Of a DNA stretch of 64,000 nucleotides, positions 16,411 to 27,524 are shown piece after piece. This stretch comes from Roseateles subflavus (lineage in GTDB: Bacteria > Pseudomonadota > Gammaproteobacteria > Burkholderiales > Burkholderiaceae_C). The stretch is from contig NZ_JASVDS010000003.1 in the NCBI RefSeq assembly GCF_030285365.1, positions 124,001 to 188,000 on the forward strand, read 5' to 3'. The number at the start of each line of letters is the position of its first letter. Position 1 is the first letter of the stretch. The translations under genes were made by a program, and so were the position numbers. A model generated the notes under the pieces. That model did not search any database and was not told the DNA's origin. It worked only from the letters and a program-made list of their open reading frames with translations.

Positions 16411-17646
16411 ATGAACATCACGAAGAAGCAACAGACCTGGATGGCCGCCGTGGTCGCGGCTGGGCTGCTCGGCAGCGGGGCCGTCCTGTGGACCGGCCGC
16501 ACCGCGGCGCCGACGCCGGGCGAGCATGCCCACCGGGAGGGCGACTCCCACGCTGACAAGGAGGCCGACAAGAGCGCCGACAAGACCGCAGACTCGGCCG
16601 CGGCGCACACCGACGAGGCGGCGCTGATCCGCCTCACCGCCGCGCAGCAGCAGGCGGCCGGTCTCACGGTGCAGGCGGCGGGGCCGGGCACCTTGCGGGC
16701 CGTCAGCGATTTCTCCGGCGAGATCCGCTTCAACGAGGACCGCACGGCCCACGTCGTGCCGCGCCTGGCCGGCGTGGCGGACTCGGTGAGCGCCCAGCTG
16801 GGCCAGCAGGTCCGCAGCGGGCAGGTGCTGGCGGTCATCGCCAGCCCCGCGCTGTCGGAGCTGCGCAGCGAGCTGCTGACGGCGCAGCGCCGGCAGGAGG
16901 CGGCCCTCGCGACGCACGCGCGCGAGAAGCAGCTCTGGCAGGACCGCATCTCCGCCGAGCAGGACTACCTCCAGGCCCAGACCGCCCTGCGCGAGGCGGG
17001 CATCGCCGTGGACAACGCCCGGCAGAAGCTCGCCGCCCTGGGGGCCACCGGCGCCGCGGGCAGCCTGAACCGCTTCGAGCTTCGCGCGCCCTTCGCCGGC
17101 ACCGTGGTCGAGAAGCACCTCTCGCGGGGCGAATCGGTCCGCGAGGACGCCAGCGTCTTCACGCTCTCCGACCTTGGCACGGTCTGGGCGGAGTTCGCCG
17201 TGGCGCCGCAGGACCTGGCCGTCGTGCGCGTGGGGCAGCAGGTCGTCGTCACGTCGTCGGCCTTCGAGGAGCAGGTGGCGGGCACGGTGTCCTATGTGGG
17301 CGCGCTCCTGGGCGAGCAGACGCGCACGGCACGCGCCCGCGTCACGCTGGCCAATCCACGCGGGGCGTGGCGCCCGGGGCTCTTCGTCACGGTGCGTGTG
17401 CTGGGGGCCGAGCAGTCCGTGCCCGTCGCCGTGGCCGCCGACGCGCTTCAGACCCTGGGGCAGCAGACCGTGGCGTTCAAGGTCGTGCCGGGCGGCTTCC
17501 AGGCCGTGCCGGTGCGGACCGGCCGCAGCGACGGCCGGACGGTGGAGGTGCTGGAGGGCCTGGTGGCGGGCGACCGCATCGCCGTGGCGAACGCCTTCGT
17601 CCTGAAGTCGGAGCTGGGCAAGGCCGGCGCCGCCCACGAGCACTGA
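16411..17646 (+). CDS. czcB: Periplasmic adaptor CzcB of heavy-metal RND efflux
   Basis: About 411 residues, with one N-terminal membrane anchor (MAAVVAAGLLGSGAVL), a His/Asp/Lys-rich segment (EHAHREGDSHADKEAD) that may bind metal, and a membrane-fusion-protein body: barrel/lipoyl halves around VVPRLAGVADSVSAQLGQQV and FELRAPFAGTVVEKHL flanking a coiled-coil hairpin of about 60 residues. The C-terminus ends His-Glu-His. The ATG at 16411 has AAGGGA upstream. It links CzcA in the inner membrane to CzcC in the outer membrane. czcA starts 12 nt downstream. Confidence 0.93.
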   Translation: MNITKKQQTWMAAVVAAGLLGSGAVLWTGRTAAPTPGEHAHREGDSHADKEADKSADKTADSAAAHTDEAALIRLTAAQQQAAGLTVQAAGPGTLRAVSDFSGEIRFNEDRTAHVVPRLAGVADSVSAQLGQQVRSGQVLAVIASPALSELRSELLTAQRRQEAALATHAREKQLWQDRISAEQDYLQAQTALREAGIAVDNARQKLAALGATGAAGSLNRFELRAPFAGTVVEKHLSRGESVREDASVFTLSDLGTVWAEFAVAPQDLAVVRVGQQVVVTSSAFEEQVAGTVSYVGALLGEQTRTARARVTLANPRGAWRPGLFVTVRVLGAEQSVPVAVAADALQTLGQQTVAFKVVPGGFQAVPVRTGRSDGRTVEVLEGLVAGDRIAVANAFVLKSELGKAGAAHEH

Positions 17647-17658
17647 AGGGAGACGGAC

Positions 17659-20600
17659 ATGTTTGAACGCATCATCCGCTTCTGCGTCGAGCAGCGCTGG
17701 CTCGTCATGCTCGCCGTGCTCGGCATGGCGGGCCTGGGCGCCTTCAGCTACACGCGGCTGCCCGTCGACGCCGTGGCCGACATCTCCAACGTGCAGGTCG
17801 TCGTCAACACCCAGGCGCCCGGCTACTCGCCCCTGGAGACCGAGCAGCGCGTGACCTTCCCGATCGAGGCGGTCATGGCCGGCCTCCCCGGGCTGGAGCA
17901 GACGCGCTCGCTGTCGCGCTACGGCCTCTCGCAGGTGACGGCCATCTTCAAGGACGGCACCGACCTCCACTTCGCGCGGCAACTGGTCAACCAGCGCATG
18001 CAGGAGGCGCGCGATCGCCTGCCGGCCGGCGTCACGCCGACCCTGGGGCCCATCTCCACGGGCCTGGGGGAGATCTACCTCTGGACCGTGGAGGCCGAGC
18101 CCGGGGCGCGCAAGCCGGACGGCACGCCCTACACCCCGACGGACCTGCGCGAGATCCAGGACTGGGTCATCAAGCCGCAGCTGCGCAACGTCCCGGGCGT
18201 CACGGAGATCAACACCATCGGCGGCTTCGAGAAGCAGTACGTGGTCGCGCCCAGCCTGGAGCGACTCGCGGCCTTCGGCCTGGGCCTGGCCGATGTGGTG
18301 AACGCGCTGGAGAAGAACAACGCCAGCCAGGGCGCCGGCTACATCGAACGCCAGGGCGAGCAGTACCTGGTGCGCGCGCCGGGGCAGGTCGCCTCGATGG
18401 ACGACATCCGCGACATCATCGTCGGCACGGCGCAGACACAGGCCATCCGGATCCGCGACATCGGCGACGTCGGCCTCGGCCGCGAGCTGCGCACCGGCGC
18501 CGCCACGGAGAACGGGCAGGAGGTCGTGCTCGGCACCGTGTTCATGCTGATGGGCGAGAACAGCCGCCAGGTGTCGCGGGCCGTGGACCGGCAGATGGCG
18601 GCCATCAACCGGACGCTGCCGTCCGGCGTGAAGGCCGTGACGGTGTACGACCGCACCACGCTGGTCGACAAGGCCGTGCGCACCGTGCAGAAGAACCTCG
18701 TCGAGGGCGCCGCGCTGGTGGTGGCGGTGCTGTGTCTGTTCCTGGGCCATCTGCGGGCCGCGCTCATCACGGCGATGGTGATTCCGCTGTCCATGCTGTT
18801 CACGTTCACTGGCATGGTCCAGGCGGGCATCAGCGCCAACCTGATGAGCCTCGGGGCGCTGGACTTCGGGATCATCGTCGACGGGGCCGTGGTGATCGTG
18901 GAGCGCTGTGTGCGGCGTCTCGCCCATGCGCAGGCGCAGGCGGGGCGCGAGCTCACGCGCGACGAGCGCTTCCACGAGGTCTTCGCCGCGGCCCGCGAAG
19001 CCCGGCGCCCGCTGCTGTTCGGCCAGCTGATCATCATGGTCGTCTACCTCCCCATCCTCGCGCTGACGGGTGTCGAGGGCCGGATGTTCCATCCCATGGC
19101 CTACACCGTGCTGCTGGCGCTGCTGGGGGCGATGCTGCTCTCGGTGACCTTCGTGCCCGCCGCCGTGGCGCTGTTCATGGGCCGGCGCGTGGCGGAGCAC
19201 GACAACCGCCTGATGCAGTGGGCGGCGTCGCGCTACCAGCCGCTGCTGTCGCGCTCGCTCGCGAATGCGCCGGTGGTCCTGACGATCGCCGCCGTGCTGG
19301 TGACCTTCTGCGCCGCCGTGGCCACCCGGCTCGGGTCCGAGTTCGTGCCGCATCTGAACGAGGGGGACTTCGCGATCCAGGCGCTGCGCACGCCGGGCAC
19401 GAGCCTGAGCCAGTCGGTCGCGATGCAGCGGCAGCTGGAGTCGCACCTCCTGGCCCGCTTCCCGGAGATCGAGCGCGTCTTTGCGCGCACCGGCACGGCG
19501 GAAATCGCGGCCGACCCGATGCCGCCGAACATCTCCGACGGCTACGTCATGCTCAAGCCCATGGACCAGTGGCCCGAGCCCCGCCGCACGCGGGACGCCC
19601 TGCTGGCAGCCATCCGCGAGGCGGCCGACGAGGTGCCGGGGAGCAGCTACGAGTTCTCCCAGCCCATCCAGCTGCGCTTCAACGAGCTCATCTCGGGCGT
19701 GCGCTCCGATGTGGCCGTCAAGGTCTTCGGCGACGACAGCGAGGTCCTTGCGGCCACCGCCGGGCGCATCGCGCGCGTCCTGCAGGCCGTGCCGGGCGCA
19801 ACGGAGGTCAAGGTCGAGCAGTCCACCGGCCTGCCCATGCTGACGGTCCACATCGACCGGGCCCGCGCGGCGCGCTACGGGCTGAACCTGACCGACGTCC
19901 AGGACACCGTGGCCACGGCGATCGGCGGGCGCGAGGCGGGCACGGTCTTCCAGGGCGATCGGCGCTTCAGCCTGCTGGTGCGCCTGCCCGACGCGCAGCG
20001 GGAGGATCTCGCGGCCCTGCGCCGGCTGCCGGTGCCCCTGCCCCGCGGGCGGGGAGACGGCGCCGGCGGCACCGGCGAGGGGCGAGGGGAGGGCCGCGTG
20101 AGCCAGGTGCCGCTGTCGGAGCTGGCGACGCTGGAGCTGGCGCCGGGGCCGAACCAGGTCTCGCGCGAGAACGGCAAACGCCGGCTCGTCGTCAGCGCGA
20201 ACGTGACGGGGCGCGACCTCGGCTCCTTCGTGGCCGAGGCCCAGGCGGCGATCGAGCGGCAGGTCCAGGTGCCCACCGGCTACTGGACGGCCTGGGGCGG
20301 CACCTTCGAGCAGCTGCAGTCGGCCACGCGACGCCTGCAGATCGTGGTGCCGCTGTCGCTGTCGCTCGTGTTCGTGCTGCTCTTCGCCATGTTCGGCAAT
20401 GTGCGGGACGGCCTGCTCGTCTTCACGGGCATTCCCTTCGCGCTGACGGGCGGCGTGCTGGCGCTGTGGATGCGGGGGATCCCGCTGTCCATCTCGGCCG
20501 CCGTGGGCTTCATCGCACTGTCCGGCGTCGCCGTGCTCAACGGCCTGGTGATGCTCTCGTGCATCCGCGGCCTGCGTGAAGAGGGGCGCGACGTGGACGA

Positions 20601-20877
20601 GGCCGTGCGCGAGGGCGCCCTGACGCGGCTGCGGCCCGTGCTGATGACCGCGCTGGTGGCCTCGCTCGGCTTCGTGCCGATGGCCCTGGCCAGCGGCACG
20701 GGCGCGGAGGTGCAGCGGCCCCTGGCCACGGTGGTCATCGGCGGCATCCTGTCGTCGACGGCCCTGACGCTGTTCGTCCTGCCCATTCTTTACCGATGGG
20801 CCCATCGCAGGGACGATCCGCGGCAGGACGCCGCCGGCCACCCGGCCGTCGATGGGGAACGCCTGGCCATGCCCTGA
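17659..20877 (+). CDS. czcA: Heavy-metal RND proton antiporter CzcA
   Basis: 1072 residues of the HME-RND family, exporting divalent cations (Co, Zn, Cd) in exchange for protons. The charged membrane residues needed in Cupriavidus CzcA are at the same positions: D402, D408 and E415 in LDFGIIVDGAVVIVER. Twelve membrane helices and two large periplasmic loops follow the normal plan. The oddity is a Gly/Arg-rich segment at about residues 793-815 (starting PRGRGDGAGG) in the second periplasmic loop, encoded by very G-rich DNA with a CCCCGC/GCGGGG inverted repeat; relatives have a shorter, non-repetitive segment there. The frame is intact, so the protein should be functional. Confidence 0.94.
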   Translation: MFERIIRFCVEQRWLVMLAVLGMAGLGAFSYTRLPVDAVADISNVQVVVNTQAPGYSPLETEQRVTFPIEAVMAGLPGLEQTRSLSRYGLSQVTAIFKDGTDLHFARQLVNQRMQEARDRLPAGVTPTLGPISTGLGEIYLWTVEAEPGARKPDGTPYTPTDLREIQDWVIKPQLRNVPGVTEINTIGGFEKQYVVAPSLERLAAFGLGLADVVNALEKNNASQGAGYIERQGEQYLVRAPGQVASMDDIRDIIVGTAQTQAIRIRDIGDVGLGRELRTGAATENGQEVVLGTVFMLMGENSRQVSRAVDRQMAAINRTLPSGVKAVTVYDRTTLVDKAVRTVQKNLVEGAALVVAVLCLFLGHLRAALITAMVIPLSMLFTFTGMVQAGISANLMSLGALDFGIIVDGAVVIVERCVRRLAHAQAQAGRELTRDERFHEVFAAAREARRPLLFGQLIIMVVYLPILALTGVEGRMFHPMAYTVLLALLGAMLLSVTFVPAAVALFMGRRVAEHDNRLMQWAASRYQPLLSRSLANAPVVLTIAAVLVTFCAAVATRLGSEFVPHLNEGDFAIQALRTPGTSLSQSVAMQRQLESHLLARFPEIERVFARTGTAEIAADPMPPNISDGYVMLKPMDQWPEPRRTRDALLAAIREAADEVPGSSYEFSQPIQLRFNELISGVRSDVAVKVFGDDSEVLAATAGRIARVLQAVPGATEVKVEQSTGLPMLTVHIDRARAARYGLNLTDVQDTVATAIGGREAGTVFQGDRRFSLLVRLPDAQREDLAALRRLPVPLPRGRGDGAGGTGEGRGEGRVSQVPLSELATLELAPGPNQVSRENGKRRLVVSANVTGRDLGSFVAEAQAAIERQVQVPTGYWTAWGGTFEQLQSATRRLQIVVPLSLSLVFVLLFAMFGNVRDGLLVFTGIPFALTGGVLALWMRGIPLSISAAVGFIALSGVAVLNGLVMLSCIRGLREEGRDVDEAVREGALTRLRPVLMTALVASLGFVPMALASGTGAEVQRPLATVVIGGILSSTALTLFVLPILYRWAHRRDDPRQDAAGHPAVDGERLAMP

Positions 20878-23406
<2,529 letters not shown>

Positions 23407-23433
23407 CGGCGGTTGCCGCCGCGCGGGAAGGCT

Positions 23434-24135
23434 TCAGTTCGGCAGCGCGTGGCAGTTCTCGTCCGCGGTGGCAGCGGTCACCCGGAAGCCCTGGCCCTGC
23501 TCGTACAGGGCCAGGCGCCTGCTGAACTGGACGATGGCCTGCGGATCGGCGTCCTCGCCCTTGTAGAGCTCCGGCATCTTCGCCATGGCCCGGCGCTGCA
23601 GCCTCGCGGCCTGCGCGAAGTCCCCGGTGCGGGCGACGACGGCGGCCAGGGTGTCCGTGGCGAAGGGATGGCCCTGGCTGATGCGGTAGGCCTCCATCGC
23701 GTAGTGCTTGGCCATGTCCAGGTCCGGCTGGAAGCCCGGCTGCTCGCAGGTGGCATGGATCCAGGCCACCTCGTTGGCGGCGGCCTGCGCCACCTCCTCG
23801 TTGACGGGCAGGCCGTTCTTCGATGCCAGCGACTCGGCGAACAGGGCGGCCGCCCTCGCGCAGCTGAACTCCACGATGCGGCCACAGAGGTGGTACGTCG
23901 CGAGCACATAGGTCGCGTGCTGGTTCTTGCGGGCGGACAGCCGCTGGATCTCCGGCAGCGCCGCGGCGTACTGCCGCTGCTCGATCAGCTGGAAGAGCGG
24001 CAGGGGCAGCTCATTGCTCGGCGCCTCGTCCGTGGCGGGGGCCGGGACCTGCGCCGGCGGCTGGGGGGGCGTTTGGGCGACGGTGGCGGCAGGCCCGGCC
24101 AGCAGCCAGAGCAGCAGGGCGGACTTCTGGATCAT
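23434..24135 (-). CDS. Secreted TPR/Sel1-like protein of unknown function
   Basis: About 233 residues. A signal peptide (MIQKSALLLWLLAGPAATVAQ) precedes a Pro-rich linker and then helical pairs resembling tetratricopeptide or Sel1 repeats (YAAALPEIQRLSA, CARAAALFAESLA, DMAKHYAMEAYRI, FAQAARLQRRAM). Four cysteines in the mature part suggest a periplasmic, disulphide-bonded protein. The second ATG (24135) is preferred because GGGAG lies 6 nt upstream of it but touches the first ATG (24141). It converges with katG. Function unknown. Confidence 0.7.
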   Translation of the reverse strand: MIQKSALLLWLLAGPAATVAQTPPQPPAQVPAPATDEAPSNELPLPLFQLIEQRQYAAALPEIQRLSARKNQHATYVLATYHLCGRIVEFSCARAAALFAESLASKNGLPVNEEVAQAAANEVAWIHATCEQPGFQPDLDMAKHYAMEAYRISQGHPFATDTLAAVVARTGDFAQAARLQRRAMAKMPELYKGEDADPQAIVQFSRRLALYEQGQGFRVTAATADENCHALPN

Positions 24136-24329
24136 GGGCATCTCCCGGGGCTGAGAAGCGGCCGGGCCGCGAGGGGCGCCGGGCGCTGGGGGCGCGTGGC
24201 GGCGGTGCTGTCCCGGGCATCGTACGGGATGGCGCCGCGCCGTGCATCCGCCGGCGTCGGAGCAGACAAGGCCTTTGCCCTGATAATGCGGCCCCTGCGC
24301 CCCCGTCGGGCGTCTATGGAAGCATCTGA

Positions 24330-24605
24330 ATGAACAAGAGTGAACTGATCGAAAGCATCGCCAGCAAGGCTGGCATCAGCCGCGCTGCGGCCGGTACCGC
24401 CCTGGAAGCGACCCTGGCCAGCATCAGCGAGGCCCTGGTGGCCGGCGACGCCATCGCCCTCGTGGGCTTCGGCACCTTCAAGGTGAGCGAGCGCGCTGCC
24501 CGCACCGGCAAGAACCCCGCCACCGGCGCCACCCTGGAAATCGCCGCCTCCAAGTCGGCCAAGTTCACGCCGGGCAAGTCCCTCAAGGACGCGCTGAACG
24601 CCTGA
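24330..24605 (+). CDS. HU-family DNA-binding protein
   Basis: 91 residues with the HU/IHF fold: [11 protein letters not shown] at the start, [22 protein letters not shown] (the beta-arm with the RxGxNPxTG signature) and [11 protein letters not shown] at the end. It bends and compacts DNA as a nucleoid protein. It stands alone, with a strong terminator after it. It is more likely an HU-beta-like than an IHF subunit given length and sequence, but the paralogue is not determined. Confidence 0.9.
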   Translation: MNKSELIESIASKAGISRAAAGTALEATLASISEALVAGDAIALVGFGTFKVSERAARTGKNPATGATLEIAASKSAKFTPGKSLKDALNA

Positions 24606-24627
24606 GCGCTGCGTCGCTGACGGCTCA

Positions 24628-24662
24628 AGGGCCGGCCCGCCTCGTGCGGTGCCGGCTCTTTT
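24628..24662 (+). terminator. Terminator after the HU gene
   Basis: AGGGCCGGC (24628-24636) pairs with GCCGGCTCT (24651-24659, one G-T wobble), followed by a short T-run. It ends the HU transcript and lies between convergent genes. Confidence 0.7.
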
Positions 24663-24674
24663 CATGTCCGGGGT

Positions 24675-26726
24675 TCACGCCGGCCTCGCGGCGCGGGCCT
24701 GCCAGAACGCGACATCCAGCGGCAGGGCCGCGCCGCTGCGCTCGTTGACGAGCCACAGCTGCCGGCCGTCCGCGCTCAGGCGCTGGACTTCGCCCGTGAC
24801 GCGGCCGGCGCTCACCCGCAAGCCGAGCGCATTGCGCGGGAACTCCGGCGCCGCCGCCAGCGTCTGCAGGGGCACGACGGGGCGGGTGTCCCCCGCGAGG
24901 CGCAGGCGCTGCACCAGCGGGGCCATCAGCGGGCTGGCGGCGTCGGCCTCCGAGAGATACAGCAGCACCTTGGCCTGGGCCCGGCTGAGGGCGACGTTGA
25001 GCAGGCGGCGGGCGTCCTCCGTCTGCAGGAAGGGCAGGGTGGCGTCGACGGGATCGAAGCACACGGCCGGCGCCTCGCTGCCCTGGGCCCGGTGCACGGT
25101 ACTCACGCGCACGCCCTGCGCCTCATCGACCCCCCGGGCCTGCAGGGCGCGGCGGATCAGGGCGCGCTGGGCGCGGAACGGCGTCAGCACGACGAGCTCC
25201 CGGCCCTGCCACTCGCCGCTGGCCAGGGCCTCGGCCACGGCCTCCGCGATGGCCTCGGCGGACGCCGGGCGCTGCGGGCCTCGGTCATGGGGTGACCAGC
25301 GCGGCGGGCCGCTCACCGGCAGGATCTCCACGTGCCGGGCCGCCTCGACGCCGGCCAGCGCGCGCTGCCGCGAGGCAAGCCAGTCCGGACGCTCCCGGGC
25401 ATCGGCCGCCACCTTCAGGGCGCCGTCGTAGAACACCTCGCTCACCAGCAGGCCGATCGGCGGCGCCATGCGGGACTGCTCGTCCAGCAGCACCACGGAC
25501 GGCCCCTGTCGCGGCATGTCGGCGAAGGCGGATCGGCCCAGCCAGCGCTGCGCGGCGGGCTCGCGGCTGCGCAGCACGGGCGCGAGCTGCTGCGGGTCGC
25601 CCGCGAAGAGGCGCGCCTCGCTCAGCGGCATCAGCAGCAGGGTCTGGGCGCGGCTCAGCTGGCTGGCCTCGTCGAAGACCAGCAGGTCAAAGGGCGGCTC
25701 GCCGGCCGGCCCTCCCGCTGGCTCGCCGGCCGCCTGGCCGAGGGACCGCAGCAGGGCGAGGCTGCTGGTGGCGCGGCTGGCCGTCATGGCCGCCAGCCGG
25801 CATTCGCGCAGCGCGCGGCGGGTGTCGCCCCGCAGCTGCTCGCGCAGCGCCGCCACGCGATCGCTCCAGGCCTTCAGCGCCTGCGCGTCCTGGCCGGCGG
25901 GGCGGGCGGCCTCGGCGCGGCTCAGCGCGGCCAGCAGGCCGGGCTCCGTGGCCGGCAGGAGGTGCTCCCGGCCCTCGAAGGCCGCCGGGTCGAACCGCGT
26001 GCCCAGGCGCTGCAGCGTGCCGCGCAGCGTGCCGCGCCGCCCTTTCTCCAGCGCCTTGTCCACGGCGAGCAGGGCCTGGTCCACCGCCTGGTTGGTGCTG
26101 GAGATGAGCAGCACGCGCGCCGCCGGCCGGCTCTCCAGGTACTCGGCCAGCAGCACGCCCAGCGTCGTCGTCTTGCCAGTGCCGGGCGGACCCCAGAGGT
26201 AGGCGCTGCGCTGCTGCACCAGGGTCTGCAGCGCCCGGTGCTGGGCCTCGCGCAGCCAGCGGAAGGGCGCGCCCGTGAGCGCCGGCCCGGCCGGGGCCGG
26301 CAGCGCCTGCGACAGCTCGGATCGCAGCGCGAGCGCCGCCTCGGCCCAGGGCGTGTCCCAGGCCGCATCGACCAGGGACTTCAGGAAGCGCGGCGGATAC
26401 AGCCGGATCAGCTGCTCCGGCCCGGGCGGCGCGCTGCTGGCGTTCTGCAGCAGCAGCTGGTCTTCCTCCACGCGCAGGGACAGCACGCTGGCGCTGCCCT
26501 TGGCGGGCGAGCCCCACCACGCGGAGGCCCCGTCGAGGCTGTCGTCGAGCAGGCTCAGCGCGGCGGCCTGCCCGGGGCGCTGGCCCTCGGCATAGACGTA
26601 GCCGGGCTCGAGCGTCACGCGCCACAGCGCGCCTTCGCGCTCGCTGCGCAGGACCTTGAAGTCGTAGTACTCGGGCGTGGCGGCCAGCTCGGCGTCCAGC
26701 GCCGCGCGCAGGTCGGCCAGACTCAT
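24675..26726 (-). CDS. Superfamily 1 (Upf1/DNA2-like) helicase
   Basis: 683 residues with the complete set of SF1B helicase motifs: Walker A GPPGTGKTT (179-187), motif II DEASQLSRAQ, motif III GDPQQLAPV, DEQSRM (motif IV region), TPFRAQRALI, VSTVHRAQGSE (motif V) and NVALSRAQ (motif VI). About 150 N-terminal residues form a family-specific beta-rich region and a short C-terminal domain follows. The proteins unwind DNA or RNA 5' to 3', but the cellular task of bacterial members like this is not established. The start codon overlaps the stop of the TetR gene by 4 nt (ATGA), so the two are co-translated from the TetR promoter. Confidence 0.88.
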   Translation of the reverse strand: MSLADLRAALDAELAATPEYYDFKVLRSEREGALWRVTLEPGYVYAEGQRPGQAAALSLLDDSLDGASAWWGSPAKGSASVLSLRVEEDQLLLQNASSAPPGPEQLIRLYPPRFLKSLVDAAWDTPWAEAALALRSELSQALPAPAGPALTGAPFRWLREAQHRALQTLVQQRSAYLWGPPGTGKTTTLGVLLAEYLESRPAARVLLISSTNQAVDQALLAVDKALEKGRRGTLRGTLQRLGTRFDPAAFEGREHLLPATEPGLLAALSRAEAARPAGQDAQALKAWSDRVAALREQLRGDTRRALRECRLAAMTASRATSSLALLRSLGQAAGEPAGGPAGEPPFDLLVFDEASQLSRAQTLLLMPLSEARLFAGDPQQLAPVLRSREPAAQRWLGRSAFADMPRQGPSVVLLDEQSRMAPPIGLLVSEVFYDGALKVAADARERPDWLASRQRALAGVEAARHVEILPVSGPPRWSPHDRGPQRPASAEAIAEAVAEALASGEWQGRELVVLTPFRAQRALIRRALQARGVDEAQGVRVSTVHRAQGSEAPAVCFDPVDATLPFLQTEDARRLLNVALSRAQAKVLLYLSEADAASPLMAPLVQRLRLAGDTRPVVPLQTLAAAPEFPRNALGLRVSAGRVTGEVQRLSADGRQLWLVNERSGAALPLDVAFWQARAARPA

Positions 26727-27385
26727 CGGGCGGTGGCGGCTCCCAGGCCCTGGAAGGTGCTGGCCATGACCCAGTCGATGATCTGGGCGTGCGTGTACTG
26801 CCCGGAATCCTTCAGCAGCGCCACGACGGGGTCGCAGGCGCGGGCGAAGAGGGTGTAGAGCACCATCTCCGGCGGGAACGCGGCCTGGAGCTGCCCGCGC
26901 GTCTGGGCCTCGGTGATCCAGATGCTGAGGCGGTTGCTCAGCGACAGCAGGCGGTCCATGTAGTCGTCATTGGACTGCAGCGAGGCGCTGAGACTGGAGT
27001 TGTGCGCCGGCAGCGAGGGCATCTCGCCCTCCAGCTGCGTCTGCATCGCCCAGCGGGTGACCGCCTCCAGCTGCGCGCGGGCGCTCACCGGGGTGCCCGC
27101 CGCCGCGGCCGTCTCGGCGCGCGCCCTCAGCGCGTCCACGAAGGCCAGCGCGCGGTCCAGCACCGCCACCATCGCGGCCCCCGCCAGCTCTTCCTTCGAG
27201 GCGAAGAGCTTGTACAGGCTCGCCTTGGCCATGCCGGACTCGGCGGCGACCTCGTCCACCGTCATGGCGTCGTAGCCCTTGGTCGCCAGCAGCCGGTTGA
27301 CGGCCGTGACGATGGCCTCCTCCCGCATGCGCTGCACCTGCTCGCGGATGGAGGGTCTCGTCGGTCGTGAAGGTCGGGCTCCCAT
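26723..27385 (-). CDS. TetR-family transcriptional regulator
   Basis: 220 residues. The N-terminal helix-turn-helix is at about 42-61 (TVDEVAAESGMAKASLYKLF), followed by KEELAGAAM; the remaining helical domain should bind an unknown ligand, possibly a fatty acid or oxidised lipid given the neighbours. It is divergent from the lipid-modification operon with a 139-nt gap that contains two clean inverted repeats, so it most probably represses both directions. Its 3' end overlaps the helicase gene. Confidence 0.88.
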   Translation of the reverse strand: MGARPSRPTRPSIREQVQRMREEAIVTAVNRLLATKGYDAMTVDEVAAESGMAKASLYKLFASKEELAGAAMVAVLDRALAFVDALRARAETAAAAGTPVSARAQLEAVTRWAMQTQLEGEMPSLPAHNSSLSASLQSNDDYMDRLLSLSNRLSIWITEAQTRGQLQAAFPPEMVLYTLFARACDPVVALLKDSGQYTHAQIIDWVMASTFQGLGAATAR

Positions 27386-27423
27386 GCCCGCATTCTAGAC
27401 CGAAGAGACTGTGGCAAATACCC

Positions 27424-27473
27424 CATAGTGCAAAACGGAGACTATGCGGTTATATTTGTGAACTGATGAGTTC
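27424..27473. promoter_or_regulatory. Two inverted repeats in the TetR/lipid-operon divergent promoter
   Basis: CATAGT (27424-27429) and ACTATG (27441-27446) form a perfect 6-bp dyad with an 11-nt centre. GAACT (27460-27464) and AGTTC (27469-27473) form a second dyad with a 4-nt centre. The stretch between them is AT-rich (GGTTATATTTGTG), the only such stretch nearby, and likely contains the promoters. Either dyad may be the TetR operator. Confidence 0.55.
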
Positions 27474-27524
27474 AATTTCTGGTCGCCAAGGTTCAATGGC
27501 GACCTGGCACAAGGGGGAAGGCTC

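Noticed and set aside
16360-20841. 1493-codon minus-strand open frame opposite czcB-czcA.
   Set aside because: Antisense shadow produced by strong third-position GC bias; translation is His/Arg/Gln-rich without any recognisable fold, while the plus strand encodes canonical CzcB and CzcA.
23407-23421. CGGCGG-TTG-CCGCCG hairpin right after katG.
   Set aside because: Perfect 6-bp stem but a 3-nt loop and no U-run; in this GC content such hairpins are common, so I did not list it as a terminator.
24330-24605. Calling the HU-family gene an IHF subunit.
   Set aside because: Length (91) and the absence of the longer IHF-type ends fit HU better; the paralogue was left open.
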